Origin: an uncultured Clostridia bacterium | GTDB lineage: Bacteria; Bacillota; Clostridia; Christensenellales; UBA1242 | Length of the DNA stretch: 64,000 nucleotides | Direction of reading: 5' to 3' | Assembly (NCBI GenBank): GCA_934757855.1 | Contig: CAKVLR010000001.1 | Location: 124,001-188,000 of the forward strand | Shown here: piece by piece, positions 56,615 to 64,000 of the stretch | Layout of the letters: every line of letters begins with the position of its first letter | Position numbering within the stretch: position 1 is the stretch's first letter | The notes under the pieces: generated by a model | Databases searched by the model: none | What the model saw: only the letters and a program-made list of their open reading frames with translations | What the model was told of the DNA's origin: nothing | Translations under genes and position numbers: made by a program

Positions 56615-57431
56615 TTTCTTTCACCTCTCCCTCTCTTTTTTCTATCTCGATTTCTCCAAACAAGTCATTCTGCACAACGACTGCAATTTGCCTTTTCAAA
56701 ATCTCTAATAGCGCCAAAAATGTGGTAATAATTTCACTTTTTGTAAAATCGCTCTTAAATAAGTCGTTGAATCGAATTTTTTTATTTTGCTCCAACTTAT
56801 GCTCAATATTTTCAAAACAATCGTGAACAGTAAATCTATCTTTTTGTACTTTTCTTTCCAAAATTGGTGCTGATTTTTGCTCCAAACGAATTAGCAACTT
56901 ACTAAACGCATCAACCAAATTTTGCATATTCATATTTTTAAGCACAATTCTAAAATCGTTCGCCGACTTTTCAGGTTCTTTGTAAAAACGATTGACATTT
57001 TCAAGCAAACCTAAATCGCTACTGGTTTCTTTGAAAATTCGATACAATTCCATACGGCGCTTGTACAATTCCTCTGCATCAATTACAGGCTCATCATCAT
57101 TTGTTTCTGGTTTCGGCAACAAGCAACTAGATTTAACCTCCAAAAGTTTGGCAGCCTCACGAATAAACCAACTCATAGACTCCATATCTACATCTTGTAG
57201 CCCTCGCACATATTCAAGATATTGCCCCGTAATATCACCGATTTTGACATCTTTTATATCCAGTTTTGTAGAACGGACAAGTCGCCACAATACATCTAGC
57301 GGTCCTTCGTGATTTTCAAAATAAAACACCATTTCGCTGACTTCATTTACATCATCTTGCGTAATTCCGTCTAAATTTTCTTGTTCTACAATATTTTCAA
57401 AATCACCCAAATCAAGTTGTTCTTTTTCCAT
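56586..57431 (-). CDS. scpA: Segregation and condensation protein A (kleisin)
   Basis: The 281-aa kleisin bridges the SMC heads. An acidic N-terminal extension of about 30 residues precedes the ScpA start FYFENHEGPLDVLWRLVRSTKLDIKDV (about 32–58). SMSWFIREAAKLLEVKSSCLLP is near 85–106. The C-terminal winged helix contains RFNDLFKSDFTKSEIITTFLALLEILKRQ. The ATG at 57431 has GGGGA upstream. It lies 13 nt after the M50 gene, in the same operon. Confidence 0.95.
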   Translation of the reverse strand: MEKEQLDLGDFENIVEQENLDGITQDDVNEVSEMVFYFENHEGPLDVLWRLVRSTKLDIKDVKIGDITGQYLEYVRGLQDVDMESMSWFIREAAKLLEVKSSCLLPKPETNDDEPVIDAEELYKRRMELYRIFKETSSDLGLLENVNRFYKEPEKSANDFRIVLKNMNMQNLVDAFSKLLIRLEQKSAPILERKVQKDRFTVHDCFENIEHKLEQNKKIRFNDLFKSDFTKSEIITTFLALLEILKRQIAVVVQNDLFGEIEIEKREGEVKENAEEFTEYN

Positions 57432-57444
57432 ATTTTCCCCTATT

Positions 57445-58125
57445 TTATCCTATCGTTATCCCAAAAATCATACTAAACAACACCATTAAATTGCCTATAA
57501 TCAAATTTGAAAATGCGTTTAATATCCAACCAAAAGCACCACTAATAAGCAGTACAAGCATAATTACAAAGCTCCATTTCCTCATAAACTGTATAAATGG
57601 GTTGTCATAACGGCAGAACGCCGACACCAAATTGAAGCCATCAAGCGGGTATAATGGTAGTAAGTTGAATACGGCAAAACACAAGTTTATCGCTGATAAG
57701 TAAAAGAATAAGTAAATCAAAAATTCATTAAACAAAAGCGAAGTATCAAGGAAACCTACGCACAATGTGTAGCACAATGTGAACACAATACATAGCACTA
57801 GATTTGTAAGTATTCCTGAAAGGGCAACTAAAATCTCGCCTTTTTTGATATTGCGAAAATTATTTGAGTTAATAGGTACTGGTTTCGCCCAACCAAAGCC
57901 TAAAATAATTAAGAACACAAAACCCATTGCATCAAAATGCTTGACAGGATTTAGAGTTAATCTACCCGCGATTTTAGGTGTATTGTCACCCATTTTTACC
58001 GCAGTATAACTATGGGCAAATTCGTGAAAAACTATTGCAACCGTTATAGAAATTATCCACGCACCTAAAAGTATAAAAATATGGGCCGCATCTAGTCCCG
58101 ATGCGAAAATAGAAAAAATGCCCAA
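57445..58125 (-). CDS. Site-2 protease family (M50) intramembrane metalloprotease
   Basis: The 226-aa polytopic protein has HEFAH (34–38) in a membrane helix and a late NLLPLYPLDGF segment, corresponding to HExxH and the third zinc ligand of M50 peptidases. It is the short, PDZ-less form related to YwhC/YdiL-like members rather than SpoIVFB or RseP. The frame extends to an ATG at 58185, but that codon overlaps the promoter. AAAGGAG followed by TACACTG selects the TTG at 58125. It is first in the operon with scpA and scpB, a common pairing in Clostridia. The substrate is unknown. Confidence 0.88.
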   Translation of the reverse strand: MGIFSIFASGLDAAHIFILLGAWIISITVAIVFHEFAHSYTAVKMGDNTPKIAGRLTLNPVKHFDAMGFVFLIILGFGWAKPVPINSNNFRNIKKGEILVALSGILTNLVLCIVFTLCYTLCVGFLDTSLLFNEFLIYLFFYLSAINLCFAVFNLLPLYPLDGFNLVSAFCRYDNPFIQFMRKWSFVIMLVLLISGAFGWILNAFSNLIIGNLMVLFSMIFGITIG

Positions 58126-58156
58126 CAGTGTACTCCTTTTTGATATTATAATGTAT

Positions 58157-58185
58157 ATTATATAGGATATTAGAATTTTTAGCAA
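58157..58185 (-). promoter_or_regulatory. Promoter of the M50–scpA–scpB operon
   Basis: Minus-strand TTGCTA, 17-nt spacer, TATAAT, 32 nt upstream of the TTG start at 58125. Confidence 0.7.
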
Positions 58186-58260
58186 TTAAATTGAGGTAAA
58201 ATTATGTTTATTTCGGATTCAAATTGGCATATTTAAGCGAAAAATCAATAAACCACCCTG

Positions 58261-58289
58261 TTATATTTCGCAAAATCACCCCATAAAAT
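58261..58289 (+). promoter_or_regulatory. Sigma-E-like promoter of ylbJ
   Basis: TTATATT (58261–58267), 14-nt spacer, CATAAAAT (58282–58289), a close match to the mother-cell sigma-E consensus (KMATATT … CATACAnT). The expected transcription start falls at or next to the ATG at 58296. Confidence 0.45.
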
Positions 58290-58295
58290 AAAACT

Positions 58296-59294
58296 ATGAA
58301 AGTGCTTTTTGTAAAATATAAACATTTAGTTGTTACTGGAATTGTGCTAGTATTTATGCTTGCGCTAGTATTGCGACCACAAATTTATATGCAATCAGTA
58401 TTAAATGGTATTTTGCTTTGGGGAATGGCAGTTTTGCCTGCACTTTTTCCTTTTTTCTTTTTTTCTGGGTTGCTAATAAAAATGAAAGCCGTAGATAAAC
58501 TCGGTGCATTTTTTTCAAAGTTTACCGAAAAACTTTTTCACTGCCCTGGTAGTAGCGGTGTGATATACATTTTGAGTATTATTTCTGGGTACCCCGTTGG
58601 GGCAAAAATTGCTAGCGAAATGTACAAGCAAGGCGCTCTAACTTCTGCACAAGTGGTGCGAGTAAACGCTTTTGCCTCAACTTCTGGTCCGTTGTTTATT
58701 GTAGGTTCGGTAGGCGTAGGAATGTTTATTAGTCACACCTGCGGGCTAATTATTTTGATTTCGCATTTTATAGGCGCACTTCTAAATGGGCTACTCTATC
58801 GTAATTATGGGTACAAACAAGAAAAACTAAACTCAACATTTACACTAAATAAAGGCACGCAAGATATTTTGTCAACGACTATGTATGACTCGATTATTTC
58901 AATTTTACTTGTTGGTGGCTACATCGCTATATTTTTTATCGTGATTGATGTTTTGTTTAACTGTGGAATTTTGTCGCTTTTGGGTGCTGGAATTGGCAAA
59001 ATTTTGTCTATTTTGGGTTTACCTGAAATGATGTCAACAGGGCTAGCAAGTGGAATTTTTGAGGTAACGCGTGGGTGCTTAGATTTATCTAAAAGTGGTG
59101 TTAACCTACAAATTCTCACTCCGTTTGCGTGCGCGTTGATTTCTTGGGGCGGAATTAGTATTCATTTGCAAGCGTTGACTTTTTTGAATAAATGCAACAT
59201 AAATACTGGCGTTTATTTTTTACAAAAATTTACGCAAAGTATAATTAGCGGGCTAGTGGCTCTTGTGTTTGTGCTTATTTTCCCTATAAAATAA
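58296..59294 (+). CDS. ylbJ: Sporulation integral membrane protein YlbJ
   Basis: The 332-aa polytopic protein belongs to the YlbJ/nucleoside-recognition (Gate) family. It has about eight hydrophobic segments, with family motifs LFPFFFFSGLLI (about 50–61), SIISGYPVGAKIASEMYKQG (about 95–114) and a late FEVTRGCLDLS (about 250–260). In Bacillus, ylbJ is expressed in the mother cell and needed for heat-resistant spores. No Shine-Dalgarno sequence precedes the ATG. A sigma-E-like promoter ends 6 nt upstream, so the mRNA may be leaderless or nearly so. Confidence 0.88.
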   Translation: MKVLFVKYKHLVVTGIVLVFMLALVLRPQIYMQSVLNGILLWGMAVLPALFPFFFFSGLLIKMKAVDKLGAFFSKFTEKLFHCPGSSGVIYILSIISGYPVGAKIASEMYKQGALTSAQVVRVNAFASTSGPLFIVGSVGVGMFISHTCGLIILISHFIGALLNGLLYRNYGYKQEKLNSTFTLNKGTQDILSTTMYDSIISILLVGGYIAIFFIVIDVLFNCGILSLLGAGIGKILSILGLPEMMSTGLASGIFEVTRGCLDLSKSGVNLQILTPFACALISWGGISIHLQALTFLNKCNINTGVYFLQKFTQSIISGLVALVFVLIFPIK

Positions 59295-59314
59295 AAATGT
59301 TTGTAGCAATTTGC

Positions 59315-59342
59315 TTGACAAATTGAGTGTATATTTGATACT
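59315..59342 (+). promoter_or_regulatory. Promoter of the Mog1-like/HExxH gene pair
   Basis: TTGACA, 16-nt spacer, GATACT, 20 nt upstream of the ATG at 59363. Confidence 0.6.
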
Positions 59343-59362
59343 CTCTATAAAAGAGGTATAAA

Positions 59363-59806
59363 ATGCAAACATTAACACATAAACTAGGTTTTTCTTTTAG
59401 TATTCCAGACACTTGGGAACTCGCTTCAAACAAGATAAAAGACGAGTTTTCTCCATATGCTTTATATAGATTTATTGACAAAAATGACAACGATTTGCTC
59501 GTTTTGTTTGAGGGGTTTATTCCGCTAACCATTCTTGATGAGTATTACGCCGATGCATTTAGGACAATTCGTAGGGCTAACGATATAATCAATCAAGAAT
59601 TTATTGATTTCAAAATTGATGGAGTTGACACACAAGTGATGATTGTAAAGTCAGTGAACCCTAGATTTAATAAATTTCAAATTGACTATTTTTTCCCTAT
59701 TTCTACCAAGGAAAGTTCAGTCGGTCATATTTGCTTGATGACACAATGCTTAGAATCAAACGCAGACCAAAATATGCAACAAATTTTGGCAAGTTGGAAA
59801 TACTAA
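59363..59806 (+). CDS. 147-aa protein, possible Mog1/PsbP/DcrB-like fold
   Basis: It has no signal peptide. The opening LGFSFSIPDTWEL and the closing ILASWKY are the pattern of the Mog1/PsbP/DcrB alpha-beta sandwich (a Phe-x-Ile-Pro-x-x-Trp start and a terminal SWK helix). The middle holds LYRFIDKNDNDLLVLFEG and ICLMTQCLES strands. Fold assignment is by pattern only. AGAGGT precedes the ATG. It is followed 19 nt later by the 610-aa HExxH protein, so the two probably work together. Confidence 0.6.
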   Translation: MQTLTHKLGFSFSIPDTWELASNKIKDEFSPYALYRFIDKNDNDLLVLFEGFIPLTILDEYYADAFRTIRRANDIINQEFIDFKIDGVDTQVMIVKSVNPRFNKFQIDYFFPISTKESSVGHICLMTQCLESNADQNMQQILASWKY

Positions 59807-59825
59807 ACAGTAAAAGGTACACATT

Positions 59826-61658
59826 ATGGACGCTTTTTTAGATGCTATTGAAAATATAGATAAAATAGATATTGATGAAGAAATTGTAGATATTTTTAAG
59901 CAATCAATGCAAAGTTTTTCAAAATTTTTTGGACAACACCCTGAGGTTAAAATTAAATTTGACAAACTTTTTAAATTAAAATTATATAACAATCTACACA
60001 TTAAAGTACAACCAGAAAAAGTGCCTGAGGGCGCTATTGCTTGTTATAACCCCAAATTAAACTCTATTTTTTTTAAAGAGAAAAAAGATTTACCTGATGA
60101 TTTTAATAGCCACACATTTACGCACGAGTTTATACATTTTATTATTCACAACACTTTCCACAACTCAGACAATCACAAGGCTTTTTGGGAAAAAGCAAAG
60201 GCAGAAAACAAAACTTGGCAAGACTATGATACGCCACTTGATAGAAGTATAAAGACTTCCTTTATGTACCTTGACCTCCCAACTTGGGCTGATGAAATGA
60301 TGACCGAATATTGGGCTAGACAAATAAGTGGTGATAAATTTAGATGTTCTTACTTTTTTTTGGAAAGAACAATCGACTTTTTAGAACAATATGTAACCGA
60401 AATTACCCCAGATACATTCTTTAATGGTAACATAAAAGGTTTTATCAAGCAAAACGGGCTAGACAATTTGGATTTAGCGCTTGCTGATTTAGCAGAAGTG
60501 GACAAATTGCATATTGATAAAAAATATAAACTTACTAACCAAGTTGGCACCTATTTATTGCGTTATAGAGCAGAAAAATTAGCGCAAGAAACCCCTACTT
60601 TAAAAACATTTTTATTTCAACTTTTCAATACAGAAAAATTCTGTCATTCAGTTGGTGACAATGTTTACTTGGACTGCAAAAAAGACATAGTAGAGAAATT
60701 CATTAAGAATAAAACTGGTCTACAAATCACTAATCTCAATACTTGCCTAGAACATTACAATTTTTTAAACCGTGTACTTCAAGAAGAAAATGTCGCTTGC
60801 GACAAATGTTTCCTTTTAAATTATAATGGCACTACACTAGAAATTGCTTTGTGTAGCGATAAACTTGACAAGATTTATTTAGGTTTTGACAAAAATCAAA
60901 CCTATCTAGAAGCACACAAGGCAAACACTAGCGCAGATATTCAAGTAGGGATTGAGGGCAGGTCAATCAACTATACCCCTTATGATTCCATTGCACCAAA
61001 TACTACTATAATAAAATTTAACGGATTAACCTTGGATATTGATGTTGAAAGACAAGAAATTCAATGTTTGAGTCCTATTGATGATAAATCATTAACAATA
61101 AGCACATTGACTGGCACTATAAATAATGTATCCGGAATAATCAAAGATGAATTGCAAAAAGAGCAAAAATCTCAACAATTTAAACAATTTTTGGAAGATA
61201 GCAAGGAATTTCGTTATGAAGAGGGCACGCCCGAATACAACAATGCTTTGCGTATGCTAAACGCTTTTGCAAAAGATTTAGGCACACCACTCGCCATTCA
61301 TACGCCTGTGCTATATACAACTGGCAACAATGAAAATTATGCAATTTTTGCCCATCCTTTCTACGCTCAAGCCGCCAAACAGCCGATTGCGATGCAGTTG
61401 AGTGCTATTGGTAAAAATGCCGTTCCTACAATTTTGGAAAAAGTTAATTGTGATTTTGGTAATCAAATTGTCATTACTGGCACTAGCCCAGATAATCAAG
61501 ATATTCCTATTGCAAATATTATCAAAGGCAAAAATTCACATTCCATCAATCTAAATTATAATATTATGTTGCCTTATATGACCGATGATATGTACCAAGA
61601 GTTTAGGACTAGTGTAGAAAATAGCAACACTACGACTAATGAAATCGAAAAGTTGTAG
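59826..61658 (+). CDS. 610-aa protein with HExxH metallopeptidase-like motif
   Basis: A cytoplasmic protein without signal peptide or membrane helix. HEFIH lies near residue 98, inside a helix (HTFTHEFIHFIIHNTFH). About 60 residues later, WADEMMTEYWARQ offers a Glu as the third zinc ligand, the gluzincin layout. The remaining 400 residues show no domain that I recognise. A Cys-x-x-Cys near 325 (CDKCF) could be structural. The ATG at 59826 has no strong ribosome-binding site beyond AAAGGTA, consistent with coupling to the gene just upstream. Peptidase activity is inferred from the motif alone. Confidence 0.65.
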   Translation: MDAFLDAIENIDKIDIDEEIVDIFKQSMQSFSKFFGQHPEVKIKFDKLFKLKLYNNLHIKVQPEKVPEGAIACYNPKLNSIFFKEKKDLPDDFNSHTFTHEFIHFIIHNTFHNSDNHKAFWEKAKAENKTWQDYDTPLDRSIKTSFMYLDLPTWADEMMTEYWARQISGDKFRCSYFFLERTIDFLEQYVTEITPDTFFNGNIKGFIKQNGLDNLDLALADLAEVDKLHIDKKYKLTNQVGTYLLRYRAEKLAQETPTLKTFLFQLFNTEKFCHSVGDNVYLDCKKDIVEKFIKNKTGLQITNLNTCLEHYNFLNRVLQEENVACDKCFLLNYNGTTLEIALCSDKLDKIYLGFDKNQTYLEAHKANTSADIQVGIEGRSINYTPYDSIAPNTTIIKFNGLTLDIDVERQEIQCLSPIDDKSLTISTLTGTINNVSGIIKDELQKEQKSQQFKQFLEDSKEFRYEEGTPEYNNALRMLNAFAKDLGTPLAIHTPVLYTTGNNENYAIFAHPFYAQAAKQPIAMQLSAIGKNAVPTILEKVNCDFGNQIVITGTSPDNQDIPIANIIKGKNSHSINLNYNIMLPYMTDDMYQEFRTSVENSNTTTNEIEKL

Positions 61659-61753
61659 CTTAATAAAAAAGTGTATGTCGGTTAAATTACCGTTCCATAC
61701 AGAAATATTTTACACAAAATCCCAAACAAACTCAGCACATTTTTTCTTAAATT

Positions 61754-61796
61754 AAAAAGAACTGTTTAGATTAATTTTACTAAGCAATTCTTTTTC
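61754..61796. terminator. Bidirectional terminator between convergent genes
   Basis: A 16-bp stem, AAAAAGAACTGTTTAG with CTAAGCAATTCTTTTT (one wobble and one mismatch), around a 10-nt loop, with T-runs on both strands. Confidence 0.8.
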
Positions 61797-61804
61797 TTTA
61801 TATA

Positions 61805-62575
61805 TTATAAATAGTTTTCATAAAATTCAGCCAAACGGTTTTGCAATTCCATATTGTAAAATCTAACGCTTTTGATAGGCGCGAGCAAGTTGTTTAAACT
61901 GATAAGCAACGCATTCATAATCTTTAAATTTTTCATTTCAAGAGTCATAAGCAATGCATCAATGGTGATATTTAATTCATCTAATCTATCAGTTTTCACT
62001 TTTGAGTCTAAGTTTACTGTTTCCTTGATTTGATTTAAAATCATCACAAGATCCTCAAACAAATTATCCACATCTTGCTTGTCTTGTTGCTCCTCGCCTG
62101 CATCGCAGTTGCAAACTGTTTCCGTTTCGCCCACAGGACTTTCCTCGACCTTTTTCTTTTTAAACCCTACCCATTCGCATAGACTATCTTTGAATGGTGT
62201 AATCAATTCATTATTAAATCTATCAAAACTATCGGTCAAACTGTCTGCGTGAAAATATTGATGCACAAACTCTTGCAAGTCTAAGTGTCTTGTGTCAAAT
62301 TCCGTAAGTAAACTAAACACAAAAGCAATCACGCGGTAAGGCTCGGCTGGCAATTCAATCTTTTGATTTCCCTCTAAGTCAGTGCTTGAATATTTACTCA
62401 ATTCCGCAGTAAAGTTGTACCCCACCATTGCATCGCCTACAATTTCGACCAAACTTGGACAAGACACGACAGTACGCAATAGTTTACTCACCTTGGAATC
62501 GGCTAAAATTATCTTTGAATCTCTCAATTCGGTGCAAGCATCACAAAATGCTTGATATTGTTCATTTGTATCCAC
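61805..62575 (-). CDS. 256-aa acidic helical protein of unknown function
   Basis: The family is not recognised. It is acidic, predicted mostly alpha-helical and without export signals. A Cys-rich patch CNCDAGEEQQD near 155 follows a KKKK-type basic stretch. The start is GTG at 62575, with GGGGGA upstream. It is divergent from the DUF4364 gene and shares the terminator with the HExxH gene. Confidence 0.65.
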   Translation of the reverse strand: MDTNEQYQAFCDACTELRDSKIILADSKVSKLLRTVVSCPSLVEIVGDAMVGYNFTAELSKYSSTDLEGNQKIELPAEPYRVIAFVFSLLTEFDTRHLDLQEFVHQYFHADSLTDSFDRFNNELITPFKDSLCEWVGFKKKKVEESPVGETETVCNCDAGEEQQDKQDVDNLFEDLVMILNQIKETVNLDSKVKTDRLDELNITIDALLMTLEMKNLKIMNALLISLNNLLAPIKSVRFYNMELQNRLAEFYENYL

Positions 62576-62674
62576 TTTATCCCCCTGTATGCATATTTAT
62601 TCATATTATATCATAAAACGCATAAAAATAAAAACGATTTTTGATATATTTTTAAATAAATTTATGTCTTTTGT

Positions 62675-62703
62675 TTGCTAAATTAATGAATGTGTGCTAT
62701 AAT
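62675..62703 (+). promoter_or_regulatory. Promoter of the DUF4364 gene
   Basis: TTGCTA, 17-nt spacer, perfect TATAAT, about 31 nt upstream of the GTG start. Confidence 0.7.
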
Positions 62704-62733
62704 GAAATGTTTTCATTTTGAGGGAGGCTAATC

Positions 62734-63276
62734 GTGAAATTAGAGTTTAGTAATGACGACTTTCAAACAAAACTTATGCTCCTCTATATGCTAGAACAAA
62801 TCGAAATCCCTTTGACCGAACAATTTATACTAGACATTTGCACCACGCGCAATGACTGGATAAATTATATGGAATGTGTATCAGTCTTTCACGACTTGTT
62901 GCGTGATGGTTTTATCTACACACCAGATGCTGAGGATAGCAAGCGTTGTAGGTACACACTTACCGCGAAAGGGCGAAGCGGTCTAAGCATTTATTATGAG
63001 GAAGTTCCTGAAAATATACGCAAAGATATAAGCGAATTTTGCAAAAGCAATCGAATGTACTTTAAGCGTTTGCAAGAGTATGTGGCTGATTTTCACAAGA
63101 ATAGTGATGGCACTTATATGGTCACTTTGCGAATTATTGAAACTGCTTGCAGTGAGCCTATGTTTGAAGTTAAGATAAATTTGCAGACACGCGCTGATGC
63201 CGTGCGCGCGGTAGAAATTTGGACTACCAAAGCACCTAGTTTTTATGAATTTGTTTACACTAATTTATTAAGTTAA
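62734..63276 (+). CDS. DUF4364 family protein, winged-helix-like
   Basis: The 180-aa protein matches DUF4364: a winged-helix N-terminal half (NDDFQTKLMLLYMLEQIEIPLTEQFILDICTTRNDWINYMEC, then a beta wing with GFIYTPDAEDSKRCRYTLTAKGRSGLSIYYEEVPENIRKDI). The C-terminal alpha-beta region ends in AVRAVEIWTTKAPSFYEFV. These are small regulators of unknown target in Clostridia. The start is GTG at 62734, with GGGAGG 6 nt upstream. It is followed 28 nt later by the TSCPD gene. Confidence 0.85.
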   Translation: MKLEFSNDDFQTKLMLLYMLEQIEIPLTEQFILDICTTRNDWINYMECVSVFHDLLRDGFIYTPDAEDSKRCRYTLTAKGRSGLSIYYEEVPENIRKDISEFCKSNRMYFKRLQEYVADFHKNSDGTYMVTLRIIETACSEPMFEVKINLQTRADAVRAVEIWTTKAPSFYEFVYTNLLS

Positions 63277-63304
63277 TGCAAAAGAAAAAATTGGAGGATT
63301 TTTT

Positions 63305-63616
63305 ATGGAAGCATATAGACCGCAAGGTACTTGCTCGCGACAAATTCTTTTTGAGGTAAACGAACAAGGGATACTTACCGACTTAAAATTTTTGGGAGGC
63401 TGTGCTGGAGGCTTACAGGCGCTTGTGCGTTTTGCGGTAGGCAGACCGATTGCCGAGATTATCGAAATTTGTGATGGTATCAAATGCAAAAATGATACCA
63501 GTTGCCCCGAACAATTAGCAATAGCGTTGCGCGATTATATCAAGCAAAAACAGTGCGAAATGATTGAAACTGCAAAAGTTGGCAGAGGTCACCCACGCGT
63601 GTTACCTACTCATTAA
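63305..63616 (+). CDS. TSCPD-domain protein
   Basis: The 103-aa protein is a free-standing TSCPD domain (TIGR03905-type). It carries the Cys pattern of the ribonucleotide-reductase-associated domain: GTCSRQI near the start, GGCAGGLQAL (about 27–36), DGIKCKNDTSCPEQLA (about 56–71) and a C-terminal Lys-rich helix. The TSCP segment gives the family its name. GGAGG lies 7 nt upstream of the ATG. It is probably in an operon with the DUF4364 gene and is followed by a strong terminator. Role unproven; metal or nucleotide binding is suspected from the Cys layout. Confidence 0.85.
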   Translation: MEAYRPQGTCSRQILFEVNEQGILTDLKFLGGCAGGLQALVRFAVGRPIAEIIEICDGIKCKNDTSCPEQLAIALRDYIKQKQCEMIETAKVGRGHPRVLPTH

Positions 63617-63621
63617 AATAG

Positions 63622-63656
63622 AAAAAGGAATGTTACCTAAGTAATGTTCCTTTTTT
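63622..63656. terminator. Bidirectional terminator between convergent genes
   Basis: AAAAAGGAATGTTAC pairs with GTAATGTTCCTTTTT (two wobble pairs) around the loop CTAA. It serves the TSCPD gene and the right-edge gene. Confidence 0.8.
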
Positions 63657-63698
63657 GATATTTATAAATTTTAGTTTTAATTATTGTTCTTTAATATC

Positions 63699-64000
63699 TT
63701 AGGTTGCAATTTTTTTCTGCTTTTTATTAAACAAATTCATTTTGAATGGGGTTTGGCTTTGTCTATGAATATTCAGGAGTATGCCCATTCCTCCCATAAA
63801 CATAACGATACTTGTACTCCCTGCTGAAATAAGCGGTAGTGGCAGACCAGTCGGTGGAATTGCGCCAGTAACTACTGCAATATTTAGCACCACTTGAACG
63901 GCAAGAATTGTAGTGATACCAGTAGCAAGGTAGCAACCAAATCTATCTTTTGCGTGAACGGCTATTTTAAATCCCCAAAAAATCAATGCCCCAAAAGCCA
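63699..64000 (-). CDS. FtsW/RodA/SpoVE-family protein, C-terminal part only
   Basis: The frame enters from the right edge and ends at 63699, so only about the last 100 residues are visible. It has the end of the SEDS glycosyltransferase family: an ILAVQVVLNIAVVTGAIPPTGLPLPLISAGSTSIV segment (the family's NI…TG…PT…LP.IS.GG region) and a final membrane helix, then a basic tail. The family makes glycan strands in division, elongation or spore cortex. Which member this is cannot be told from the fragment. Ser replaces the usual second Gly in SAGST. Confidence 0.85.
   Translation of the reverse strand, partial: AFGALIFWGFKIAVHAKDRFGCYLATGITTILAVQVVLNIAVVTGAIPPTGLPLPLISAGSTSIVMFMGGMGILLNIHRQSQTPFKMNLFNKKQKKIAT

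Overview
The window reads as part of the chromosome of an AT-rich, endospore-forming Firmicute, most likely an uncultured gut-type Clostridia lineage. The signs are a spoVT–ftsA–ftsZ neighbourhood, an scpA–scpB–DUF2953–ytfJ–D,D-carboxypeptidase–rluB–plsC sporulation/housekeeping cluster, ylbJ, a BclA-like collagen protein, strong GGAGG ribosome-binding sites with some TTG and GTG starts, and many lipoproteins. No integrase, transposase, relaxase or CRISPR array is visible.

Region 1 (1–10.7 kb) is a type IV secretion-like locus. It holds a VirB4-type ATPase fused to a PrgI-like membrane domain, a VirB6/TrbL-like polytopic protein with a long hydrophilic tail, a 623-aa lipoprotein, a small VirB2/TrbC-like membrane protein and a divergent VirD4/TraG coupling protein. 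Promoters and terminators split it into several transcription units.

Region 2 (10.9–35.3 kb) is two giant surface-protein genes, one of 2781 aa anchored by membrane helices and one 4852-aa GLUG/Ig-like lipoprotein. Between them lies a Rho-family protein whose ATP-binding P-loop is destroyed. This is the most unusual part of the window.

Region 3 (35.7–39.8 kb) is a probable catabolic operon: an enoate-reductase-type iron-sulfur flavoenzyme followed by the two subunits of an aconitase-X dehydratase. Region 4 (39.9–51.8 kb) holds a PH-domain protein, spoVT behind a sigma-G-like promoter, two more Ig-like surface proteins, ftsA–ftsZ, a Tic20/DUF4870-like membrane protein, a collagen-like spore-surface protein and an orphan gene.

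Region 5 (51.8–58.2 kb) holds tRNA-Thr(CGU), whose promoter and 5' end are duplicated 160 bp upstream, and then two minus-strand operons: M50 protease–scpA–scpB, then DUF2953–ytfJ–D,D-carboxypeptidase–rluB–plsC. Region 6 (58.3–64 kb) holds ylbJ with a sigma-E-like promoter abutting its start codon, a Mog1-like protein paired with an HExxH protein, an orphan acidic protein, a DUF4364 regulator, a TSCPD protein and the C-terminal end of an FtsW/RodA/SpoVE protein at the right edge.

Promoters and terminators were found by eye from consensus matches and hairpins. Protein assignments rest on motifs and remembered family features, not on database searches.
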